This document shows positions 54,343-64,000 of a DNA stretch of 64,000 nt, one piece after another (the first letter of the stretch is position 1; every line of letters begins with the position of its first letter). The notes under the pieces are model-generated. The model searched no databases. It was not told the origin of the DNA and was given only the letters and a program-made list of their open reading frames with translations. The stretch is from positions 18,320,816 to 18,384,815 of the forward strand of contig OU015539.1 of assembly GCA_907165065.1 (NCBI GenBank). The letters run 5' to 3'. Origin of the DNA: Caprimulgus europaeus (lineage: Eukaryota > Chordata > Aves > Caprimulgiformes > Caprimulgidae). A program made the translations under genes and the position numbers.

Positions 54343-54788
54343 GATCACAGAACCACAGACGGGTTTGGGTGGGAAGGGACCTTTCAAGCCCATCCAGTCC
54401 CAACCCCCTGCAGTGACAGGGACATCTTCAACCAGACCAGGTTGCTCAGAGCCCCGTCCAACCTGAGCTGGGATGTTTCCAGGGATGGGGCTTCTACCAC
54501 TTCTCTGGGCAACCTGGGCCAGGGTTTCACCACCCCCAGTATAAAAATTTCGTTCCTTACATCAAGTCTGAATCTCCCCTCATTTAGTTTAAAACCATCA
54601 TTCCTTGTCCTATCAGTACAGGCCCTGTTAAAAAGTCTGTCCCCATCTTTCTTACAATCACCCTTCAGGTACTGGGAGGCCACTAGAAAGTCTCCCTGGA
54701 GCCTTCTCTTCTCCAGGCTGAACAGCCCCAACTCTCTCAGCCTTTCTTCATAGAAGTGTTCCATCACTCTGATCATTTTTGTGGTTCT
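54343..54788 (-). mobile_element. CR1 LINE fragment
   Basis: It contains GGGTTTGGGTGGGAAGGGAC, GGGATGGGGCTTCTACCACT, CCTTGTCCTATCAGTACAGG and CTCTTCTCCAGGCTGAACAG. It ends at CTGATCATTTTTGTGGTTC. It is a longer member of the 40652/44903 subfamily. Confidence 0.92.
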
Positions 54789-57358
54789 AAAATTCTACTG
54801 ACCACAGCCATCCTCCAAACCTCCCCCACATTAAACTAAGAATGGTGTGATACAAGGAAGGGCTGTCCCAGGCCTCACACACCAGCTGCTGTCTCACGAC
54901 ATCATGAGGAAACCTCTCCAGATCCATCAGGGACTACTGCCCTGGACACTCACCTCCTCCAGCTGTACAAAACTCAGATCCTTACGCTGCCATCTGTAAG
55001 AGGGAAAGATGCTGTAAGCACTTGTGATTTGTAACCCCGGGTCCAAAAAACCTAACGGCGAATTACTGGCACGGAGGGAAGAGGAGCATTGCTTTGCAGT
55101 GTCTCACACACAAAAGCCTGCAGTGACCCTACCTCAGCTAGAGGCTCAGTTCAGAAGTCTGAGAACCATGTTGTCAAGTCACCAAGAAGATATAATCATA
55201 AAAATCCAGTTGCTGATGGCAGGCACATTCACATCAAGGGCAGGTCCGTGACACTGGCACCACTCCTGCAGCACGAGCTGAGCCGTTTGCTACACAAAAA
55301 CTCAGGCTTGTGTCACCCATGGCTATTCAGACACTGAAGAACACATAAATACTTTGCCTCTCTCTTCAGCCTGTCATACATCTTGGCTGGATAACTAAAA
55401 CACTAACTTGTTGACTGCCTGCTCAGACAGCATGTGTGCATCGACCTATTCTGATGTGGAACTGAAGAAATTAATGGCTCCAGCTTGGTACGAGTAGTGG
55501 TGTTCGCCTGCACGGTGCTTGCCAAGTCCATCTCCGCTCCCTCTCTCTGCAAGGAGGTGGACTGGGCACGAATTCCGTACTGGACTGTGTTTCTACGCTG
55601 GACCCAGAGAGCTGAGCTCAGGACAGATGTTCCTGGTGGCACTGAGAAGGAACCTGGCAGGTGAGGATTTGATCTCCATTCTACCAGACCACCCTGTTCA
55701 AACGTCGCTCCTCTTTGCACTGATTCTGTAACAACAAATACTTTAATTGTCTTGCCAGTGAGAAGGTTTCACATTCTGAGTAGGAATTCTTTAAACTACA
55801 AAGTGCAAGTATTTTGACTAATACCACAGGACACTAGTTGCAATTCCATAACAGTGTTTACCATATTCAAACCACGCTGGAGCTCTCCGTCAGCTGACTC
55901 ATGATGGTTTGCGTTGTGAGAATTCATTTGGCACTCTGCTTGTGTCCACAGAACATTGGAAACAGCCTGTCCATTGAGATTTCTGGTATTTTCTGATTTT
56001 AGAATAAGTAGAAGTGGCACTGAAGCTGTCTCTTACATGGTATTGCTGCTGGGCTTTGCCAAGGTGGGGAAGTGCAAAGTCAGTGCTTAAAAATAGGGAT
56101 GGGGGATGTGGCAGGAAAAAAACATACTTGGATGTTTCACATTCTGTGATGCAGAGTACATGGCAATAATTTTGCTGTTCTTATTTTAAATGCTGTAAGC
56201 CTGGATTTCCCCCCACCCCCATGTTATGCTCAGCAGAGATGTACAGCCACAGAGGAAACTGGAGATTTGTCCCACTTTGGCTTAAACTGGTTTAGAAGAA
56301 ACAGACAAAGGGGTGACTTCCTTGAACATCTAAACACGACTTTTGTTGTGATTGACCAGTTCAGGTCAACCCATGAATGGAAAAAACCCTGCAGTGTCCC
56401 TGGTTTAGATTCTGGATGCCAATGGGAGCAAGGATCTTTTCTGGGTTTTGGGGTTTTTTTCAGTTTATTTTATTCCTCCTGGGTTTGGCAGACAGCAGTC
56501 TGGCCAATAATAGCAGATTATGCAGCGCTGAGAGTTCCAAACTTTTAATGGATAAAATAGTGGTTCTACATCATCTGGAAAATTTGGCTTGCAAATTTTC
56601 TCCAGGACTTGAACAAATATAGGCTTGACAAAAGCATGCTTGTTGCTGATCTGAATTGTTTCCAACTCCTAGTTCCAGTTCCAGATGTTACATTAACTCC
56701 AAAAGACGCAAATGTTAAGAAAGCTGGAAAAAGGCATTTTACTTCTCTCTCTACCAACCGCATGATATGTACCCTTGAAAATGTAATATATTTGTAAAAT
56801 GCAGAAAACAGCTCAGAAACAGCATGTGCTGGAGTCAGGCTCTGGCAAATGTTATTCGCTGGGAAAATAGCACAGTCAAATCACAGACTCAGACGTAGGT
56901 TCCACCACCTGATGTGGTTTTCTTCTAACAGGTAAGAATCTTCCCAAACTGTTAAAGGGAATCTGCCATAGGATACTGGGCTTTATGGGATGGGAAGTTG
57001 AGAAACTTCTTTATTGCCAAGTTGCAGACAGAACTTCTGATTTTTGTGCAAGTCTCATGACTGCCAGTGAAATAGTCAAGATTTGGGTTTGTGAGAGCTT
57101 GTTAGGAAGGAGAGAAAACAGAAGACAAGATGAAAAGGATTATTTAAGATAATGCAATCTGTAATATTGTGCTTTATATCGCTGATAATACCTAATTTGC
57201 CTCCTCTAATGTAGCAAATAAATACAGTACTCTACTCTGAGCTTTGTAAATCACCCCTTGCTGGACATGATTCTGCTTTAGCCAAGAACACTGATTAAAC
57301 TAAACTCATTTCCTTGTGGCTCCTTTTGTCTCTCCAAGGTCAGTGTCTGACTTACAAG

Positions 57359-58029
57359 TTATCTGGAGCATTTGTACTGCCAGAACTCCACAAAGGAAGA
57401 TTTTCTGCTCTCTTCTTTATTATTATTATTCTGTAAATCTAACTGGTTTTCAATATGGTGGAGGTAAAGGCATGGCACTTCTGATAATTTAGGTTTTTCC
57501 TCAAATATCTGTTCAAAAATTTGCTGGAAGAGAGAGCATGATTTCACTAATTTTTCTTCCATTCTTTGTTAGAAGTCAGCCAACGGTCAGTTGAAAAAAA
57601 AAATAAAATCCAACTTGCTTTATTGAATTACAGTATTACAAATTGAGGGAAGCGTTAACTAAAAGTTGTGTCACGATGCCACTGAATACAGATGTTTTGA
57701 TAAATTAATTTCACATGTCTTTGGTGACCACTGTATGATTTTTCTGGACATAATGGAATAGGATTCTCCACCTTTGGGGGCACACCTGCACTCTGCTGTT
57801 AATGCAAATTAACGCCAGCGTTATCGTCAGCGGTGTTGCAGTTCAAATACCTGTAAAGCACCTCACCAGCGCCAGCTGATCTAAGGTAGGTAACTGCATC
57901 TTGGTCATTAACTGATATATTCTTACTTTGGAGGGCAGACCACACTCTATTATGATTTACCTGGAAGCCACCATCTGAACTGGGATACATTTTTATCCCT
58001 GGGTCCAAAAATTTTTCTAAAGTCTCCAC
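57359..58029 (-). other. Unexplained minus-strand ORF pair
   Basis: Two ORFs lie close together on the minus strand. The first, 57799-58029 (76 codons), begins METLEKFLDPGIKMYPSSDG and ends with a stop just after NLH. The second, 57359-57562 (67 codons), begins MEEKLVKSCSLFQQIFEQIF. Neither matches a family I recognise, and no clear acceptor, donor, promoter or polyadenylation site links them. Their composition is less repeat-like than the other short ORFs here. They could be chance ORFs, remnants of a decayed gene or transposon, or an exon of an unrecognised nested gene. I lean to chance or decay. Confidence 0.12.
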
Positions 58030-59760
58030 CAGTGACTATATTTACTTCCACATTGAGTCCCAAAGACCCTTAGGACAAAGATAAGATTTGGTAGCACGTC
58101 ACTGTTGAACAGAAGAGCTGAAGTGATGTTCTCCCCACAAAATTATTTTCCCTTTAAACTGGAGGTGCCATATGTTGCTCGCTCATAATTCTGCTGTATC
58201 GCAGATTAGTGGAAATCAGAAACTGGCAAAAACTGCTCCTTCCTTTATTCAAGTGTGCAAAGAGTCCCTAACAGAGAGCAACAATGTACAAATGCCAGCC
58301 TAGCTTAAAAAACACAAAATAATAATCTGTGCTATTTGTCCATACAAATTGTGGAATTTAAGGACATATCCAGAAAAAACAGTTGTACCTTCCAAACCTC
58401 CAGAATAAAAGAGGCTCTCCACATTTGGACTTGTGCTGGAAACATTCAAAAGAAAGCAGATTGTATCAGTCTCCTTGAGTCTATTTTTATAGGCTGGTAG
58501 TTTGTGTGTGCAAGGGAAACATTTTGGAATTCGGCCCCAGAACGCCTCACTGGCTTTCTTGGAAAAGATTTTGAATCTAGATAATTATTTAAAACTGAAG
58601 AAAATCTGAGAAATACTGGAAATTGGGGGCTTTAAAAGAAGGCTTGCGGAGGAGCTGTTTAATGTTTTCGGTTCCGCTGTTTTTGCAGCTGAGTAGTTAC
58701 TGCTCTGGACAACCTCACGGCCATTAACCGGTCACTCTCCTCAGTGCCTGCTGAGCCCTGGTGTTTGCAGAACTCTGGCATGTAAGGATGTGATGGTGTG
58801 ACATGCAATCAAGGATAAAAGTCCCAGAAAGGAGACTAAAAGCAATATTAAAGGACTGGTGATGCTCTGCACTGAGGGAAGGCTGTAAAACTGCAAAAGG
58901 CAGAGCAACCCTGCAAATCAAGCTCCAGCTCCCGTCAGGAGGGATCTTGACTTGTATTGGGCTGGGTCAGACGTGTTTTCTCCTGCCCAAAGCTGAGTCT
59001 GGTTGAATTTCCTCCCCCTCCCCATTCCTGCACGTCCCCCATTGCGTGCTGTCCCCCATTCTCCAATCTCCTACTACCTCACAGATGTTTTGGTGCCCAG
59101 AAATCTGCCACCGTGACTGCACACACAGTTGCCTTCCCTGAGCCCATGCCATCCAAAGGATCTCAGTTTAAAAAGGCAAGTAGATTAAAAATAATAATAA
59201 TTTTTTAAAAGTACTGTGACAACTTCTTTACCCAGCTCAGCTGCAGCCAGAATATTGTCCAGCTGCAGACTTGCACAGCACCATCTCTCTGCTGCTGTCT
59301 TGCATGTGCAATGCTCAGGGAAAGGAGCTCTAGAGGTGGTTTTGTGCTTAAAAAAAAAATATTAGAGGCACACACAGCTTTGTTTTACTCATATGCTTTA
59401 AGCATAGACCTAGTCACCAACAAACTTAAGATGTCAAAATACTGTCATGTAGAGCTACAACAAATTCTTAGTCATCTTCTATTTTTCAAGTTAGGCTTAT
59501 TTACCTCTTGAAATTTTCATGGGAGTCTCAATAACATCCTACAGGCATCAGAACTTAACTGTCTGCAATGCATACACAAGAGAGGCTGCCACAACATTGT
59601 CAAACACTCATACTGCAGGAACACAAAGTAGGAGAGGTACTAGAAATCTATGGTGCACCTCAACTTCAGCAGCAGGCTGAAGTGAAAAAATGTATTATTC
59701 TTTTCTTCCCAAATCAGTCTGAGAATTCTTCAGGTTTTTTCTACCCACGATCTCCTCACT

Positions 59761-60358
59761 GATACAGAACCCCAGACTGGTCTGGGTTGGGAGGGACCTT
59801 CAAGCTCATCCAGTCCCAACCCCCCTGCCAGCAGCAGGGACACCTTCCACTAGACCAGGTTGCTCAAAGCCTCATCCAACCTGGCCCAGAACACTTCCAG
59901 GGAGGAGCAGCCACAGCTTCTCTGGCCAACCTGGGACAGGGTCTCACCACCCTCACACCAAACAATTTCTTCCTCACATCTCAGCTCCAGCTCCCCTCTG
60001 ACACTTTCAAGCCATCACCCCTTGTTCTGTCACTCCCTGCCCTTGGCCAAAGTCCCTCCCCAGCCTTCCTGGAGCCCCTTCAGGTACTGGGAGGCCACTG
60101 GAAGGTCTCCCTGGAGCCTTCTCTTCTCCAGGCTGAACAGCCCCAACTCTCTCAGCCTGTCCTCACAGCAAAAGTCTGACATCTCTGATCATTTTGTGGC
60201 TTCCCTTGGACTTGCTCTTACAGGTCCATGTCTGTTTTGTACTGGGGGCTCCAGAACTGGAGGCAGCACTGCAGGTGAGGTCTTGGGAGAGCAAAGCAGA
60301 GGGGGAGAATCCCCTCCCTTGACCCACTGGCCACGCTATACACAGCTAAGCCTAATCA
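59761..60358 (-). mobile_element. CR1 LINE fragment
   Basis: It contains CCCCAGACTGGTCTGGGTTG, GACACCTTCCACTAGACCAG, CAGGTACTGGGAGGCCACTG and CAGAACTGGAGGCAGCACTG. It ends at GACCCACTGGCCACGCTATA. It belongs to the same young-looking subfamily as 11285, 24808 and 52631. Confidence 0.93.
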
Positions 60359-62149
60359 TTGTTTTAACCCAACACGTATCTGCCTTTCCCAAACAAGGTA
60401 GGAAATTAATGTCCAAAAAGCTTTCAGTTCATCATAAAAGGGGTCCAAAATCAGAAGGAAATCATTCTCTTCCCTACAAAGGAACTACATGGGAAAAAAA
60501 ACAACACAAGCTTTACACAACATGAACTGTCATCATTCATATTATGGTAACACCTAGAAGCCAGAATTGAGATTCAAACCCTGAAAGACACGATGTGGAC
60601 ACATTGTGAAGGTTTGTCACACCTGAAGAGCTTGCTGCCTAGGTACACAAAGGCAAAGAATGACAGGAAACCACAGAAGACTGGGATCAAGGGTCTTGCC
60701 CATAGGCACGATGTGGGCCATTGCAGAGCCAAGATGAGAACCCCATGTTCTAAGTAAAACCAGAACTAATGTTTCTTTCCAGACAAAATAAACTTACAAC
60801 CTGTTTAGACATCAAGCTGCCTTACAAACAAATTTTAACAGAGTAGAAAAAGGCATATATTTTACTGTGGCAAATGGTGTGGGGACAATCCTAATCACCC
60901 CAACTCTCCCTCCCCTTTGTCAGCCTAGACAAGGTGTACTGCAAATAGAAACTGGACTCCTGCCATACAACACATCTAGAGAAGCATGACTATATGTTTT
61001 TCCATCTTCTCTACACTTACAGGGAATTTAAGTGCCAAATGAAATAACTCCAGGGCTATGCTACAGTGCAAATGGTTCAAATACAGAAGAAAAAAAAAAA
61101 CACAACAAAAAAACCCACCAAAAACCCCACCACAATCTCCACAGTGCCAACTCCAAGAAAATCCTAGCTACCATTTTGGGGAGTCAAAAGACACAGCTCA
61201 TCTCCAAAATCAGAGGGTCACAAATGTAAGCAGCACACTGATGGAAGGGTAGACAGAAAAGCAGGAATGCAGGCATTTTTCCCCACAGATAAATTAAAAT
61301 ATACAAATTCTAAAACTGCTCATAGAATGCAGGTACACATCCACAGGGTTTTTTATTTGATTTTGTCCAAATCCTACCCTACTGCAGAAGGAAGGGCACA
61401 AGCCTGTCAGTGTTACACAAGGAAGCAGTATCACAAAGTGCATTTGTTTATACTAAACCAAAACTAACTCAAGCAATGTGTGGCCATCCCTGAGCTGAGT
61501 ATCCTGTTTTGTGTACCCATCCCTTTCCTCCACCCTTTTTGTGCACTATTTGGCTGTGTCCTTGCTAAAGGGAAAGATGCACTTAGAACATTATTTCAAT
61601 GTAAGAATGCCAGCAGAGAAAAGGAAACTTTTACACCAAGTAGAAAGCTGGTGTCATTATTTCACTCCTTATCTGAGATTTCATCACCTGCAAGGAGTTG
61701 CAGTGACTCTTATCGGGATTTTTACGTCAAGATTGCAATATTGGTGTAATAATCACACTCGATTCTGCAATGAAGACAAGACCCAGGACTTTCAGAGCAG
61801 GAAACTTTCTTCCTTTGTGTCTGGAAAACATCCAGGGCATTTCAGATGAAATGATATTTCAAACAACTATTCCAACCCCATGATATAGTTGAGAAAAAAG
61901 AAATAAATACTGCTGTATTTATTCAAACCCGGAGTCTGACTAGGGCAGAATACACTGATTACATTCACCACTGCGAGGCACTGCCTAGGAGTTAACACAC
62001 AGCTGGGCCACGGATCAGTGCCATGTGTCCCCTCTCTGTGAATGCCTTTGAAGCTCAGTAAGCTTATTCCAACCAGTTTTTACATCACTCCTATTTCCAA
62101 TTGTTGCAGTCTGGTTTGGCATTTAAATGTCCTGGATTCTGCCCTTCCT

Positions 62150-62167
62150 AATATACATATGTATATT
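62150..62167. other. Perfect 18-bp AT-rich palindrome
   Basis: AATATACATATGTATATT is its own reverse complement. In AT-rich intronic DNA this is most likely low-complexity chance. Confidence 0.9.
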
Positions 62168-63565
62168 TTTTTGCTTACTAAAACATCACAAAATACAAAC
62201 ATTAATATAAAAAGGTATGACCCACAGCCTAAAATCACATTTCCAACCCAGAAATGTGACAAACATGGCATGCTCAACATGCCAGACACTAGCACACCAT
62301 CAGCAATTAACAACTGCATTTTAACTTTTTATAAACAAGACCCTGCAGCAGATTGTTAATAAACATGAAATACATGCAAGAAATGACCACGTGCACTTAA
62401 GTGACTCCCTCCAGGTATGAACAGTAATGACTAAGTGCAGAAGCAGACATCTACCCTCTTAAAATACAACAGGGGCTTATGAACCCAATTTAACCCACAT
62501 ATTTACATGCAGCGCTGGTTTTCCTACACACTAAAGATGGAAGCCTTGCTTAAAAAATATATATATGTTATGCTCCAAATGTAAGCCCTAGGTGAGCAAT
62601 GTAAAAAACAAACAAACAGAAGACTTCTTAAATTACATTAGCAAGAAAATTGAACATGGTGCCTGCATCCACCAAGCCTTTGAAGCACTGCCTGACAGCG
62701 AAGGCTGAACAACCAGAGTGGTGTTAAACCAGACAAAAAAACCTACCTTCTCAAAAAACTAGGTGTAAACTAGACCACAAAAGCACTTGGTTTTATGAAA
62801 AAGGCTTTCTCCTCAAAAACAACCAAAAAAAGAGCCAAGCAACAAAAAAAACCCCAACCCACACCAAACAGGCTCTCACTTGAGGCGCAGGTGACAGAAG
62901 CTCTTCGCTTCTACACTGAACTCGGGCACCTCATTCTGTAAAGAAAGACCTGCTTAGAGCTAAAGCAACCTGCACTTTCTTACAGAAAGCACTGCAGCAT
63001 TACAATAAGAGCAGTCCAAAGTGGAAACAGATAACTCCGTTACTGAGCTCATCTAGTAACTGAAGAAGATGCAAACAAAATTTCTTTCTCCTTTAAAAAG
63101 GCAAAACCTAAAATCCAGAACTCCCTGCTCGTGCCAGTCTTCTGTTAATTACCACGTGCAACATGGATCAACTTTGCCACTCAACAGACCTCACCTGGGT
63201 GACAGAAAGTGAATTTTGGGGACAATTCAGGTTTTTTTGTCTCCTGTGCTGTGACTAAAGCAGAGCAGCACTGTGCAATACACATTATTGACTGGGGAGG
63301 AACGAGTGCAATTCACTTTATAAAGAAGCCAATAACTAGCAGTGATTGCCATCCACCCACGCCGACTCCTCAGTAATTGTACCACGAAGCTCTGAAGTGA
63401 GAAGGTGCACTTTATTTCTTCTGGATTATCAACATGTGAAAACCATCAACTGTCTTCTGTTTTACTTGGAGGAAGTCAGGGCATCTAAAACCTCTCAGGA
63501 ATGTGCTCCGCTGATTACAGCATCATGTTATTTCCTTTATAAGACCCTAGAATGTAGAGTCTGTT

Positions 63566-63608
63566 TACATATACATATATACATATATATATATTTACAC
63601 TCACACAC
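63566..63608 (+). repeat. TA/CA-rich simple sequence
   Basis: Alternating ACATATATAC and TATATATAT, followed by ACACTCACACAC. This is low-complexity purine-pyrimidine alternation in intron 1. Confidence 0.85.
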
Positions 63609-64000
63609 TTAATAAGGTAATAAGACCTGACATCCAATGACACCAGACATTTCCAAAGGCTACTGAAGCTGAAGCTTTCCATCGAAAAACTTTGCATTGC
63701 GCAGTAATTGTCCAGGGAACAGCAAGGAACAGAGCAGCACAACATCAAAGAAGAAAACATCCACTCCTGCAGAAGTTAATCCACGCAATTAACCCTGCAT
63801 CGTATCAACTGTGAACACACACTCCATTTCTGCGGTGCTCAGAAGATTCTCCAAGATGCTATTCCTGTCGCTAATTAGTGAGGCACAGAAAACTGAAGAC
63901 TTGCAAAAATAATATATTGAGTTTATTTACTAGAAAACAAACAAAAAGCACAGACAACAAAAGATCAGAGGCTGTGTAACGTCTGAATTGCATGGAAACA

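Larger units (their letters stand above)
43190..64000 (-). other. LRP5: LRP5 intron 1 (partial)
   Basis: Sequence right of exon 2 reads as intron 1. The signal-peptide exon, expected to be GC-rich and CpG-island associated, is not seen, so it lies beyond 64000. Five minus-strand CR1 fragments (44903, 45402, 52631, 54343, 59761) and an AT microsatellite (45548-45595) are present. The stretches 43190-44900, 45600-52625, 52910-54340, 54790-59760 and 60360-64000 contain no recognised gene. The only oddities are the ORF pair at 57359-58029, a palindrome at 62150 and a TA/CA-rich tract near 63566. Confidence 0.8.

Noticed and set aside
57799-58029. Goose-type lysozyme resemblance (SAGAGEV versus a NAGAGNV-like motif)
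   Set aside because: Only a handful of residues agree, and the surrounding catalytic and cysteine motifs are absent. It is too short to support homology.
43190-64000. LRP5 exon 1 or its CpG-island promoter
   Set aside because: No leucine-rich signal-peptide ORF with a matching donor phase and no sustained CpG-rich stretch was found.

Overview
The window is vertebrate nuclear DNA, almost certainly from a bird. It carries 18 recognisable CR1 LINE fragments, including one ending in the ATTCTATG-type 3' repeat, and seven solo LTR-like copies of two families that look like common avian endogenous-retrovirus LTRs. Coding DNA is sparse and interrupted by GT-AG introns. Nothing identifies the species.

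The only gene I can support is LRP5 (low-density lipoprotein receptor-related protein 5, the Wnt co-receptor) on the minus strand. Four consecutive exons are present: exon 2 (42793-43189), exon 3 (22070-22267), exon 4 (16733-16929) and exon 5 (14668-14799). They are 397, 198, 197 and 132 bp, the lengths I recall for human LRP5. The splice phases join into one 924-bp reading frame covering about residues 31-338: the whole first YWTD beta-propeller and the first EGF-like module. Exon 1 (signal peptide) must lie beyond 64000 and exon 6 onward before position 1, so about 98.5% of the window is intron.

Layout, left to right: 1-14667 is intron 5 (six CR1 pieces, one LTR of each family, and a GC-rich block at about 3.96-4.45 kb that may be regulatory). 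14800-16732 is intron 4, with no recognised repeat. 16930-22069 is intron 3 (one short CR1, a perfect hairpin, and an LTR carrying a 39-bp minisatellite). 22268-42792 is intron 2, the most repeat-rich part (two plus-strand LTRs, one with two expanded minisatellites; two minus-strand LTRs; six CR1 fragments). 43190-64000 is intron 1 (five CR1 fragments, an AT microsatellite, and an unexplained ORF pair at 57.4-58.0 kb).

I found no operon, CRISPR, RNA gene or novel multi-gene system. The more interesting points are the arrangement of repeats around the exons (a near-identical inverted CR1 pair flanking exons 3-5), two independently expanded minisatellites inside one LTR family, CpG-rich LTRs in the same orientation as LRP5, and a few perfect inverted repeats.
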